A stretch of DNA of 64,000 bases from NCBI GenBank assembly GCA_963921795.1, contig OY997642.1, forward strand, positions 259,501 to 323,500, written 5' to 3'. This document shows, piece by piece, positions 19,793 to 32,311 of this stretch. The notes below the pieces were generated by a model that saw only the letters and a list, made by a program, of their open reading frames with translations, was not told the DNA's origin and did no database searches. The translations under genes were made by a program, and so were the position numbers. Origin of the DNA: Nannobrachium achirus (taxonomy: Eukaryota; Chordata; Actinopteri; Myctophiformes; Myctophidae). Positions within the stretch are counted from its first letter, which is position 1, and each line of letters starts with the position of its first letter.

Positions 19793-22700
19793 GCTTTATG
19801 AGATACATAAAGTACTGTTCTATTCAATGTTATATGAGATACATAAAGTACTGTTCTATTCAATGTTATATGAGATACATAAAGCACTGTGTTCTATTCA
19901 ATGTTATATGAGATACATAAAGCACTGTGTTCTATTCAATGTTATATGAGATACATAAAGCACTGTGTTCTATTCAATGTTATATGAGATACATAAAGTA
20001 CTGTTCTATTCAATGTTATATGAGATACATAAAGCACTGTGTTCTATTCAATGTTATATGAGAAACATAAAGTACTGTGTGCTATTCAATGTTATATGAG
20101 ATACATAAAGCAATGTGTTCTATTCAATGTTATATGAGATACATAAAGTACTGTGTTCTATTCAATGTTATATGAGATACATAAAGCACTGTGTTCTATT
20201 CAATGTTATATGAGATACATAAAGTACTGTGTTCTATTCAATGTTATATGAGATACATAAAGTACTGTGTTCTATTCAATGTTATATGAGATACATAAAG
20301 GACTGTGTTCTATTCAATGTTATATGAGATACATAAAGCACTGTGTTCTATTCAATGTTATATGAGATACATAAAGCACTGTGTTCTATTCAATGTTATA
20401 TGAGATACATAAAGTACTGTGTTCTATTCAATGTTATATGAGATACATAAAGCACTGTGTTCTATTCAATGTTATATGAGATACATAAAGTACTGTGTTC
20501 TATTCAATGTTATATGAGATACATAAAGTACTGTGTTCTATTCAATGTTATATGAGATACATAAATTACTGTGTTCTATTCAATGTTATATGAGATACAT
20601 AAAGCACTGTGTTCTATTCAATGTTATATGAGATACATAAAGTACTGTGTTCTATTCAATGTTATATGATATACATAAAGCACTGTGTTCTATTCAATGT
20701 TATATGAGATACATAAAGTACTGTTCTATTCAATGTTATATGAGATACATAAAGCACTGTGTTCTATTCAATGTTATATGAGATACATAAAGCACTGTGT
20801 TCTATTCAATGTTATATGAGATACATAAAGCACTGTGTTCTATTCAATGTTATATGAGATACATAAATTACTGTGTTCTATTCAATGTTATATGAGATAC
20901 ATAAAGTACTGTGTTCTATTCAATGTTATATGAGACACATAAAGTACTGTTCTATTCAATGTTATATGAGATACATAAAGTACTGTGTTCTATTCAATGT
21001 TATATGAGATACATAATGCACTGTTCTATACAATGTTATATGAGATACATAAAGCACTGTTCTATTCAATGTTATATGAGATACATAAAGTACTGTGTTC
21101 TATTCAATGTTATATGAGATACATAAAGCACTGTGTTCTATTCAATGTTATATGAGATACATAAAGCACTGTTCTATTCAATGTTATATGAGATACATAA
21201 AGTACTGTGTTCTATTCAATGTTATATGAGATACATAAAGCACTGTTCTATTCAATGTTATATGAGATACATAAAGTACTGTGTTCTATTCAATGTTATA
21301 TGAGATACATAAAGCACTGTGTTCTATTCAATGTTATATGAGATACATAAAGCACTGTGTTCTATTCAATGTTATATGAGATACATAAAGCACTGTGTTC
21401 TATTCAATGTTATATGAGATACATAAAGCATTGTTCTATTCAATGTTATATGAGATACATACAGTACTGTGTTCTATTCAATGTTATATGAGATACATAA
21501 AGTACTGTTCTATTCAATGTTATATGAGATACATAAAGTACTGTGTTCTATTCAATGTTATATGAGATACATAAAGCACTGTTCTATTCAATGTTATATG
21601 AGATACATAAAGTACTGTTCTATTCAATGTTATATGAGATACATAAAGTACTGTGTTCTATTCAATGTTATATGAGATACATAAAGTACTGTTCTATTCA
21701 ATGTTATATGAGATACATAAAGTACTGTTCTATTCAATGTTATATGAGATACATAAAGTACTGTGTTCTATTCAATGTTATATGAGATACATAAAGCACT
21801 GTGTTCTATTCAATGTTATATGAGATACATAAAGTACTGTTCTATTCAATGTTATATGAGATACATAAAGTACTGTGTTCTATTCAATGTTATATGAGAT
21901 ACATAAAGTACTGTTCTATTCAATGTTATATGAGATACATAAAGTACTGTGTTCTATTCAATGTTATATGAGATACATAAAGCACTGTGTTCTATTCAAT
22001 GTTATATGAGATACATAAAGTACTGTGTTCTATTCAATGTTATATAAGATACATAAAGCACGGTTCTATTCAATGTTATATGAGATACATACAGTACTGT
22101 GTTCTATTCAATGTTATATGAGATACATAAAGTACTGTGTTCTATTCAATGTTATATGAGATACATAAAGTACTGTGTTCTATTCAATGTTATATAAGAT
22201 ACATAAAGTACTGTTCTATTCAATGTTATATGAGATACATAAAGTACTGTGTTCTATTCAATGTTATATGAGATACATAAAGTACTGTGTTCTATTCAAT
22301 GTTATATAAGATACATAAAGTACTGTGTTCTATTCAATGTTATATGAGATACATAAAGCACTGTGTTCTATTCAATGTTATATGAGATACATAAAGTACT
22401 GTGTTCTATTCAATGTTATATGAGATACATAAAGTACTGTGTTCTATTCAATGTTATATGAGATACATAAAGCACTGTGTTCTATTCAATGTTATATGAG
22501 ATACATAAAGTACTGTGTTCTATTCAATGTTATATAAGATACATAAAGCACTGTTCTATTCAATGTTATATGAGATACATAAAGTACTGTGTTCTATTCA
22601 ATGTTATATGAGATACATAAAGTACTGTGTTCTATTCAATGTTATATGAGATACATAAAGTACTGTGTTCTATTCAATGTTATATGAGATACATAAAGCA

Positions 22701-25690
22701 CTGTGTTCTATTCAATGTTATATGAGATACATAAAGTACTGTGTTCTATTCAATGTTATATGAGATACATAAAGTACTGTGTTCTATTCAATGTTATATG
22801 AGATACATAAAGTACTGTGTTCTATTCAATGTTATATAAGATACATAAAGTACTGTGTTCTATTCAATGTTATATGAGATACATAAAGCACTGTGTTCTA
22901 TTCAATGTTATATGAGATACATAAAGTACTGTGTTCTATTCAATGTTATATGAGATACATAAAGTACTGTGTTCTATTCAATGTTATGAGATACATAAAG
23001 TACTGTGTTCTATTCAATGTTATATAAGATACATAAAGCACTGTTCTATTCAATGTTATATGAGATACATAAAGTACTGTGTTCTATTCAATGTTATATG
23101 AGATACATAAAGTACTGTGTTCTATTCAATGTTATATGAGATACATAAAGTACTGTGTTCTATTCAATGTTATATGAGATACATAAAGCACTGTGTTCTA
23201 TTCAATGTTATATGAGATACATAAAGTACTGTGTTCTATTCAATGTTATATGAGATACATAAAGCACTGTGTTCTATTCAATGTTATATGAGATACATAA
23301 AGTACTGTGTTCTATTCAATGTTATATGAGATACATAAAGTACTGTGTTCTATTCAATGTTATATGAGATACATAAAGCACTGTGTTCTATTCAATGTTA
23401 TATGAGATACATAAAGTACTGTGTTCTATTCAATGTTATATGAGATACATAAAGCACTGTGTTCTATTCAATGTTATATGAGATACATAAAGCACTGTGT
23501 TCTATTCAATGTTATATGAGATACATAAAGCACTGTGTTCTATTCAATGTTATATGAGATACATAAAGTACTGTGTTCTATTCAATGTTATATGAGATAC
23601 ATAAAGTACTGTGTTCTATTCAATGTTATATGAGATACATAAAGTACTGTTCTATTCAATGTTATATGAGATACATAAAGTACTGTGTTCTATTCAATGT
23701 TATATGAGATACATAATGCACTGTTCTATACAATGTTATATGAGATACATAAAGCACTGTTCTATTCAATGTTATATGAGATACATAAAGTACTGTGTTC
23801 TATTCAATGTTATATGAGATACATAAAGCACTGTGTTCTATTCAATGTTATATGAGATACATAAAGCACTGTTCTATTCAATGTTATATGAGATACATAA
23901 AGCACTGTGTTCTATTCAATGTTATATGAGATACATAAAGCACTGTGTTCTATTCAATGTTATATGAGATACATAAAGCACTGTTCTATTCAATGTTATA
24001 TGAGATACATAAAGTACTGTGTTCTATTCAATGTTATATGAGATACATAAAGCACTGTGTTCTATTCAATGTTATATGAGATACATAAAGCACTGTGTTC
24101 TATTCAATGTTATATGAGATACATAAAGCACTGTGTTCTATTCAATGTTATATGAGATACATAAAGCATTGTTCTATTCAATGTTATATGAGATACATAC
24201 AGTACTGTGTTCTATTCAATGTTATATGAGATACATAAAGTACTGTTCTATTCAATGTTATATGAGATACATAAAGTACTGTGTTCTATTCAATGTTATA
24301 TGAGATACATAAAGTACTGTGTTCTATTCAATGTTATATGAGATACATAAAGCACTGTGTTCTATTCAATGTTATATGAGATACATAAAGCACTGTTCTA
24401 TTCAATGTTATATGAGATACATAAAGTACTGTTCTATTCAATGTTATATGAGATACATAAAGCACTGTATTCTATTCAATGTTATATGAGATACATAAAG
24501 CACTGTGTTCTATTCAATGTTATATGAGATACATAAAGCACTGTGTTCTATTCAATGTTATATGAGATACATAAAGCACTGTGTTCTATTCAATGTTATA
24601 TGAGATACATAAAGTACTGTGTTCTATTCAATGTTATATGAGATACATAAAGTACTGTGTTCTATTCAATGTTATATGAGATACATAAAGTACTGTTCTA
24701 TTCAATGTTATATGAGATACATAAAGTACTGTGTTCTATTCAATGTTATATGAGATACATAATGCACTGTTCTATACAATGTTATATGAGATACATAAAG
24801 CACTGTTCTATTCAATGTTATATGAGATACATAAAGTACTGTGTTCTATTCAATGTTATATGAGATACATAAAGCACTGTGTTCTATTCAATGTTATATG
24901 AGATACATAAAGCACTGTTCTATTCAATGTTATATGAGATACATAAAGCACTGTGTTCTATTCAATGTTATATGAGATACATAAAGCACTGTGTTCTATT
25001 CAATGTTATATGAGATACATAAAGCACTGTTCTATTCAATGTTATATGAGATACATAAAGTACTGTGTTCTATTCAATGTTATATGAGATACATAAAGCA
25101 CTGTGTTCTATTCAATGTTATATGAGATACATAAAGCACTGTGTTCTATTCAATGTTATATGAGATACATAAAGCACTGTGTTCTATTCAATGTTATATG
25201 AGATACATAAAGCATTGTTCTATTCAATGTTATATGAGATACATACAGTACTGTGTTCTATTCAATGTTATATGAGATACATAAAGTAATGTTCTATTCA
25301 ATGTTATATGAGATACATAAAGTACTGTGTTCTATTCAATGTTATATGAGATACATAAAGTACTGTGTTCTATTCAATGTTATATGAGATACATAAAGCA
25401 CTGTGTTCTATTCAATGTTATATGAGATACATAAAGCAATGTTCTATTCAATGTTATATGAGATACATAAAGTACTGTTCTATTCAATGTTATATGAGAT
25501 ACATAAAGTACTGTGTTCTATTCAATGTTATATGAGATACATAAAGTACTGTGTTCTATTCAATGTTATATGAGATACATAAAGTACTGTGTTCTATTCA
25601 ATGTTATATGAGATACATAAAGTACTGTGTTCTATTCAATGTTATATAAGATACATAAAGTACTGTTCTATTCAATGTTATATGAGATAC
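19793..25690. repeat. 5.9-kb satellite of 36/38-bp units in dvl3 intron 1
   Basis: About 155-160 copies of TTCTATTCAATGTTATATGA then GATACATAAAGTACTG(TG), with 36- and 38-bp length forms and a C/T polymorphism (AAGCACTG or AAGTACTG). Rare marker variants (ATAATGCACTGTTCTATACA at about 21013, 23713 and 24760; CATACAGTACTG at about 21467, 22087, 24197 and 25247) show longer duplicated blocks. The 68-80-residue frames in it are artefacts. Confidence 0.97.
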
Positions 25691-25822
25691 TGACAATCAA
25701 TCAAACTATTACTACTAATAGTACTATTAATATTGACTATTGTTATGAAACGGTGAATTCTCACAAAGACAAGGTTTGGGACTAAAGAGATGATGACACA
25801 ATGACACACTGTTCTGAGCTAC

Positions 25823-25872
<50 letters not shown>

Positions 25873-25881
25873 CTCTCTCTC
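25823..25881. repeat. (CA)n(CT)n microsatellite
   Basis: About 23 CA units followed by about six CT units, in dvl3 intron 1. Confidence 0.95.
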
Positions 25882-26169
25882 TGACGTTAGCATGCTAGCA
25901 TCGTTAGCTGACATGACGTTTCCATTGGTTGAAGAAGCCGACACAGGGCTAGCAATAGCAGGCTAATGTTATGCTAGCAGCCGCAATGTAAACAAACGGC
26001 AGCAGAGCTAGCATGTTGCTAAGCTAAGCGGCTAGCCTGTTAGCACCACAGCCACAGTCAGTTTAATTAAATCAACAACAGAAAACGTCTTCAAGGCTCA
26101 AAGCAATGAAAAGACGTCCAGTTTGTTTGTTTGTTAACTGATTATTAATTAACGGTTTGTTTTGTTTAC

Positions 26170-26327
26170 CCGAAGTCATCGTCCATGGACTTGAAGAAGT
26201 ATTTGTAGTTGGGTTTGTTCAGGACGAGTTTAAAATCCCCCAGAGTCACCCTGTCTGCAGGGACCCCCACTTTCACCAGGTAGGGAGTCTCCTGGTCCTC
26301 CAGGTGATAGATGATCTTAGTCTCCAT
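26170..26327 (-). CDS. dvl3: dvl3 exon 1 (start codon, DIX domain)
   Basis: Dishevelled 3-like Wnt signalling scaffold, first coding exon (158 bp, 52 codons plus GG). It starts METKIIYHL and ends [11 protein letters not shown], the first half of the DIX domain. The ATG at 26327-26325 sits in ACCACCATGG, a strong Kozak context. The usual second residue Gly is absent. The donor is GG|GTAAAC. Unlike the other dvl3 exons, no copy of this donor is seen in the intron. Spliced to the six downstream exons it gives about 275 codons in an unbroken frame. Paralogue choice (dvl3 over dvl1/dvl2) rests on exons 5-7. Confidence 0.96.
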
Positions 26328-27300
26328 GGTGGTCCGCGGACCACCACCTTCGACAGCGGAGAGTCAGACACTCTGTGGCCGGCCCGGGGTGTCTCCTGGC
26401 CGGCTTCACCTCCTGATGCTCACCGCTGATTCTCCTCCAGAGGAGAGAGGAGGTTTAAAGCTCTTTAAACTGCTGGGAAAACAACGTTTATGACGAGTTG
26501 TGTTTAAACGGTGTTTAAACGACGTTCCAATGAGTTCCACGGGTTTATTATGATATAATAATATAATAACATTTAATAATAATATAAGAGTCAAGTCAAC
26601 ATGAACATCTTCTGATGGCTGAGGAGAAACACTTTGTTGTTGGCTGATTCTGATGCTGCCGCCAGCGGCCTCTAGTGGCGAGGAGGAGAACACTTTCAAT
26701 CCGTTTAGTTTGGTCAAGGCAGGGGTAACCTCGCCCACCAGGCTTTCTCAGAGAAAAAGCCCGGTGTTCGTTCACAACAGGCCGTTTGGTTTCCGCCTAG
26801 AGCGCGGAAACCAGAGCAGTATAATCAGAGAGTGGTGTCACCGCGGGGTCAGAAACAGCGCTGGTCACGTGGTTCATTGTCACTTTACACCTCATAGACT
26901 TCAATGCATTTTGTAAACTTCCGGTTCGCCGTTTGTCACTATACGCCAATAGATGTGTGCGTAGAAGACCTGGTCCCATGAAGTGAACGGGAGTGACGCA
27001 ACTCTCGGAAACCACTAGAAGAAGCGGCGTCGCTTTGATTTGGTTCCCTCCGCTTGTTTCCCCAATACCTATTAAAATGTTCGAGTGGCCTAGTGTAGTC
27101 TTGCCAGCGCACTAAAAGTTGGACTAAAAGATGCATATACCAAACGAATTTTTCAAAAGCAAAACTACTCCGCATCAAGGAGTTTATTAGGTAGGCCCTA
27201 AAAGTATGTCCTTGAGCGCAGGGGAATATTTTGGGTTAAAACTGTATCCAGTTTGATCTTTCCGGCAAATTGTAGTCCTTTGAGTACTACAACGTGACGT
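26328..27300 (-). promoter_or_regulatory. dvl3 5' flank (UTR/promoter region, ill-defined)
   Basis: Sequence just upstream of the dvl3 start codon. Untranslated exon and promoter limits cannot be fixed by eye; no TATA box is convincing. It is moderately GC-rich at 26330-26440 and 26650-26880. No other gene frame is supported. Confidence 0.3.
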
Positions 27301-27315
27301 TTTGGGGTTTCCGCT

Positions 27316-27800
27316 CCAGACTTGATTGATTGATTGATTGAAGACTTTATTAGAAGTTTGCATAGGAAAAGGTACAGTTTCATGACGGTACAGTTCACTG
27401 GTACAAGGTCTACTAAAAGGAGATCCATGAAAAGACTAAGCTTATTTCCACTGGAAACCATTGAAGTATCTCATATAACATTGAATGACAGACAAATAGA
27501 ACACAGTACTATGCAGTAGATATGTAAAGAAAAACAAAAAAAAGACAGTAAGTCTAAAACAAACAGTATATACAAAGAAGGGGCAGGGGAGGGTAGGGTT
27601 GGGCTAGGTTCATTTTTTACCAGTTGCGAACGGCTGCTGCCTGTAAGTGGTTTTTCAGGGCAATTTTAAAGGATGCTAGTGATCCACACTCCTTTATGGC
27701 CTTCGGTAAGGCTTTCCACATTTTGGTGGTATAGCAGAAAAAAGAGTTTGACCCCTTTTTGGTTTTGACTCTGGGTTGAAGACCGGTTACAAACCCGAAA
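27316..27800. mobile_element. Dispersed retroelement-like fragment
   Basis: Starts with a GATT run; 27336-27430 (TTTATTAGAAG, CATAGGA, ACAGTTTCATGAC, TACAGTTCACTG) is also found at 10640-10720 inside the 8.7-11.9 kb palindrome. This supports an interspersed repeat. Family unknown; no intact reading frame. Confidence 0.45.
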
Positions 27801-27875
27801 AGTGAAGTGATCCCAGACTAAGGCAGGGGTAAAGACACGCACGCACGCACGCAGGCAGGCACGCACGCACGCGTA

Positions 27876-28030
27876 GAGATGGGCGAAAATACATTGAAAA
27901 GTATTTTGATACAAAATACAAATACTGGGTCAAAAGATTTATCAAAATACAAAATATAAATACAGGCCAGAGAAATGTATTTGAGATTCAAATACGTATT
28001 TTGAAAATACATGAAAATACATTTTATAAA
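27876..28030. mobile_element. Possible hAT-type MITE end
   Basis: TAGAGATGGGCGAAAATACA followed by AT-rich AAATAC/GTATTT inverted motifs. This resembles terminal sequence of fish hAT MITEs; only one end is seen. A CACG run precedes it at 27836-27874. Confidence 0.3.
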
Positions 28031-28183
28031 AATTGATGCGATGATTTTAATTTATAGATTGATTTCCAAGTATTAAATGAATTGCCTGTCAGAATTTCTA
28101 AGAATAAATTGACCATACTATGGTGTTTGTCTTTGGAGCAGGCAGCCTAAATAGGAGCTATGGACTGAATGCACAGCTGCCTC

Positions 28184-28463
28184 TACTCCAGTACTTCATA
28201 GACTGAATGCTGTCTCTACACCAGTACTTCATAGACTGAATGCTGTCTCTACACCAGTACTTCATAGACTGAATGCTGTCTCTACACCAGTACTTCATAG
28301 ACTGAATGCTGTCTCTACACCAGTACTTCATAGACTGAATGCTGTCTCTACACCAGTACTTCATAGACTGAATGCTGTCTCTACACCAGTACTTCATAGA
28401 CTGAATGCTGCCTCTACACCAGTACTTCATAGACTGAATGCTGTCTCTACACCAGTACTTCAT
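28184..28463. repeat. 33-bp minisatellite
   Basis: About eight and a half copies of CTGTCTCTACACCAGTACTT then CATAGACTGAATG. Because 33 is a multiple of three, it gives a repeating 11-residue frame on the minus strand, an artefact. Confidence 0.95.
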
Positions 28464-28556
28464 TCACAAACTGAATGCGCAGCTGACATCACAGTGATGT
28501 CAGTGCAGTGAAGTCAATAACAAACTACAAGATCAAAGTGACCATAACAGTTGTGC

Positions 28557-28557
<1 letters not shown>

Positions 28558-28594
<37 letters not shown>

Positions 28595-28616
28595 CTGCGT
28601 GCGTGCGTGTGTGTGC
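28558..28616. repeat. (TG)n microsatellite
   Basis: About 25 TG/CG units in intergenic sequence. Confidence 0.95.
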
Positions 28617-28629
28617 GATCTGACAGTTT

Positions 28630-29060
28630 AACTTTTACATTAACATGTAGCTATTATATGTGCTGTGCTCTTATAAATGTGAGTGACCTATTATAGATAG
28701 CTATCATATTGTTTTCTAACCCTAACCCTAACTTGAATAATGAATAGGCTTGTTGACCCAGCAGATAAAACATTTCTCGTGCTAAACCTTATGAACGCAA
28801 TCTGCTTATAGTAGGCCTACTGTACTCATAATACTTTATGATTACAACAATCATGCCATATTTATTATAATCACTAATTCACTAATTATTATAGGCTAAT
28901 AATATATAAGTACAAATAGACAGATAACCTTGGACAAATTGTTCTGCGTACACCTTATCACACTAAATGCCTAAACTACTGTAAATTATTATAATGTAGG
29001 CCTATAACTATGAAAATGGTTTTGCACACATATTCATTCAGTATATGAGCTACAGACATG
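28630..29060. other. Intergenic AT-rich sequence, no feature
   Basis: A short CCCTAA trio near 28718; otherwise nothing recognisable. Confidence 0.5.
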
Positions 29061-29061
29061 C

Positions 29062-29160
29062 TGTCAATAGAGTAGTGATGGCTGTAGCTCATATACTGAA
29101 TGTATGGAGTAGTGATGGCTGTAGCTCATATACTGAATGAATATGATGTATAGTGATGTC
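29062..29160. repeat. GTAGCTCATATACTGAATGA repeat, left part
   Basis: Two to three degenerate units of about 42 bp (CTGTAGCTCATATACTGAAT then GAATATGATGTATAGTGATG). The same unit resumes at 29769-29826, so the retrotransposon fragment between them landed inside this small array. Confidence 0.85.
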
Positions 29161-29768
29161 CATCCATCCATCTTCAACCGCTTATCCGGAATCGGGTCGC
29201 GGGGGTAACAGTTCCAACTGAGACTTCCAGATTTCCTTATCTTGCGCAACTTCCTCCACTCCCTCTGGGAGTATACCGAGGCGTTCCCAGGCCAGTCTGG
29301 AGATATAATCCTTCCATCTGGTCTTTGGTCTGCCACAAGGTCTCCTCCCAGTGGGACGTGCATCGAGGACCTTCCTAGGAAGGCGCTCGGGGGGCATCCG
29401 TACTAGATGCCCGAACCACCTAAGCTGACTCCTTTCCAAGTGAAGGAGCAGCGGTTCTACTCCAAGTCTCTCGCGGATGATTGAACTTCTCACCCTATCT
29501 CTAAGGGAGATACCAGCCACCCTTCTGAGAAAACTCATTTCGGCCGCTTGTACCCGAGACCTTATACTTTCGGTCATGACCCACACTTCATGACCATAGG
29601 TGAGAGTAGGAAGGAAGATTGCTCGAAAGACAACTCTTCACAACAGTGCGATTCAGGGACTGCAAAACCGCTCCTGCTTCTCCGATTCTCCGGCTGATCT
29701 CCTTCTCCGTCTTCCCCTTTCTCTCACTTGTGAACAAGACCCCGAGATACTTAAACTCCTTCACCTGA
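29161..29768 (-). mobile_element. 5'-truncated non-LTR retrotransposon, RT C-terminal part
   Basis: Read on the minus strand it encodes VKEFKYLGVLFTSERKG..EI.RRIGEAGAVLQSL and, after a frame break near 29587, SQLRWFGHLVRMPPERLP and GRPKTRWKDYISRL. These are typical of the region after the reverse transcriptase in fish LINEs. The 3' end has CCGGATAAGCGGTTGAAGA and a GATG run, also typical. It is 5' truncated and broken, so a dead copy. The clade is not assigned. Confidence 0.85.
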
Positions 29769-29831
29769 TGTCTGTAGCTCATATACTGAATGAATATGAT
29801 GTATAGTGATGTCTGTAGCTCATCAGTCCTC

Positions 29832-30740
29832 ATGTGTTTTATTGACGCATCTCGGGCCTTTGACCGGGTTAATCACAGGAAGCTCTTCTTAAAAATGAAG
29901 CAAAGAGGTGTGCCTGGATATATTGTGCGGGTCCTGGCCTACTGGTACGCCCACCAGACCATGCGAGTCAAATGGGGTGGGAGTATATCAGCCCCATTTG
30001 GGGTGAGCAATGGAGTCCGGCAGGGGGGAATTTTAAGTCCCATTTTACTTAATTTATATATGGATGACTTATCTGCTCACTTGAGAGGTTGTAATACTGG
30101 TTGCATGGTTGGGGAAACACTAGTAAACCACCTGATGTATGCTGATGACCTGGTGGTCCTGAGTCCCAGTAGTGCTGGTCTACAGCAGCTCCTGGACGTA
30201 TGTTCTCTGTATGGTGTAGATCATGACATAAAATACAATGCCAGCAAAAGTGCTGTTTTAATAAGTAGAACTAAAGAGGACAAGCGTCTTAATTTTCCTG
30301 TATTTAAATTATCAGACAATAATCTGGAAGTCTGGAATAAAATCAAATACCTTGGTCACTTCATTACTGATCAAATGACTGATGATATCTTCAGACAGTG
30401 TAGAAAACTGTATGCTCAAGCAAACACTATTGCTCGTAAGTTCAGTCAATGTTCTACTAAAGTGAAGGTGTCATTGTTTAAGACATACTGCACACCGCTC
30501 TATACTGCTCACCTTTGGTCATCTTATAAGAAATCTAGTATGCATAGGCTGCAAGTTGCATATAATGATGCTATGAGAATACTCCTTAAAAAACCCAGAG
30601 GGGGCAGTGCTAGTGAGATGTTTGTCATTGCTGGAGTGAGGACTTTTAAAGCACTTTTAAGAAACTTAATGTTCAGATTCATGAAACGGTTGGATGTATC
30701 TACTAAGGCATCATTGTGGCACTTTCAAGCCCCCTTATGA
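29832..30740 (+). mobile_element. 5'-truncated non-LTR retrotransposon, reverse transcriptase
   Basis: An open frame of about 300 residues encodes a reverse transcriptase fragment: motif A FIDASRAFDRVNH, motif B GVRQGGILSPILLNLYMDDL and catalytic motif C YADDLVVLSPS, then the thumb and C-terminal region to the stop at 30738. The N-terminal endonuclease and the first RT blocks are missing. Its junction on the left is the same small tandem repeat that hosts the minus-strand LINE. It is intact across the catalytic motifs but cannot be autonomous. Confidence 0.9.
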
Positions 30741-30884
30741 GCAGTTCACACTATACATCCAGACTAAGGGTACACTGGTTAAAATGCCTGTGTGTTTTTC
30801 CTGTGGCCTAAGATATGTACTATTTATTTTTTACATCTTCTTATTGATTGAGTGCTTTTTAATACCATTTTCATTGGTTGAATG

Positions 30885-32018
30885 TTTGTAAAACCCCCAC
30901 TCAGACATAGCAGTGAATACAGTTCAATAGCACTGATCTACAAACCCACACTCAGACATAGCAGTGAATACAGTTCAATAGCACTGATCTACAAACCCAC
31001 ACTCAGACATAACAGTGAATACAGTTCAATAGCACTGATCTACAAACCCCCACTCAGACATAACAGTGAATACAGTTCAATAGCACTGATCTACAAACCC
31101 ACATTCAGACATAACAGTGAATACAGTTCAATAGCACTGATCTACAAACCCACACTCAGACATAGCAGTGAATACAGTTCAATAGCACTGATCTACAAAC
31201 CCCCACTCAGACATAACAGTGAATACAGTTCAATAGCACTGATCTACAAACCCCCACTCAGACATAGCAGTGAATACAGTTCAATAGCACTGATCTACAA
31301 ACCCCCACTCAGACATAACAGTGAATACAGTTCAATAGCACTGATCTACAAACCCACACTCAGACATAACAGTGAATACAGTTCAATAGCACTGATCTAC
31401 AAACCCCCACTCAGACATAACAGTGAATACAGTTCAATAGCACTGATCTACAAACCCCCACTCAGACATAGCAGTGGATACAGTTCAATAGCACTGATCT
31501 ACAAACCCCCACTCAGACATAGCAGTGAATACAGTTCAATAGCACTGATCTACAAACCCCCACTCAGACATAGCAGTGAATACAGTTCAATAGCACTGAT
31601 CTACAAACCCACACTCAGACATAACAGTGAATACAGTTCAATAGCACTGATCTACAAACCCACACTCAGACATAACAGTGAATACAGTTCAATAGCACTG
31701 ATCTACAAACCCACACTCAGACATAGCAGTGAATACAGTTCAATAGCACTGATCTACAAACCCCCACTCAGACATAACAGTGAATACAGTTCAATAGCAC
31801 TGATCTACAAACCCCCACTCAGACATAACAGTGAATACAGTTCAATAGCACTGATCTACAAACCCACACTCAGACATAGCAGTGAATACAGTTCAATAGC
31901 ACTGATCTACAAACCCCCACTCAGACATAGCAGTGAATACAGTTCAATAGCACTGATCTACAAACCCCCACTCAGACATAGCAGTGAATACAGTTCAATA
32001 GCACTGATCTACAAAGCA
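30885..32018. repeat. 51-bp minisatellite, 22 copies, in-frame on plus strand
   Basis: Units CCCMCACTCAGACATARCAG then TGAATACAGTTCAATAGCAC and TGATCTACAAA. All copies keep 51 bp, so one frame stays open for 405 codons with a 17-residue repeat (RHSSEYSSIALIYK core). It begins about 150 bp after the RT stop. No homologous protein is recognised and the open frame is explained by unit length, so it is not called a gene. Confidence 0.93.
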
Positions 32019-32215
32019 GGGAAGTTGAGATCGTTGGTTTCTTCCTGCCAGCAACGATATGTGATACACTTTGAGATTTGTTTTCCAACTTGTGTTTGAG
32101 ATCCAGAGAGAGTAATGTGCATATTTATATTTAAATATTTTGACATTTCAAACAGGAATTGTACAATAGGTGTGTTAATATCCCTATATGTTAATAATGT
32201 AATAATGTGGGAACT

Positions 32216-32308
32216 AATTGTGGGCTCGCCTATAAGGCGAGCACACTTTAGATATTGTCATTGTGGGCTCGCCTATAAGGCGAGCACACTTTAGATATTG
32301 TCATTATT
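32216..32308. repeat. Duplicated hairpin GGGCTCGCC..GGCGAGC
   Basis: Two 44-bp copies of TGTGGGCTCGCCTATAAGGC then GAGCACACTTTAGATATTGTCAT; each can form a seven-base GCTCGCC/GGCGAGC stem. The inverted version, also in two copies, lies at 40498-40596, at the other side of the Helitron-like nest. Confidence 0.9.
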
Positions 32309-32311
32309 TAT

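Noticed and set aside
19793..25690. Possible CRISPR array because of many regular repeats
   Set aside because: Units are contiguous tandem copies with no distinct spacers, in a eukaryotic intron.
26157..26493. Plus-strand frames over 26.2-26.5 kb
   Set aside because: They are shadows of dvl3 exon 1 on the opposite strand.
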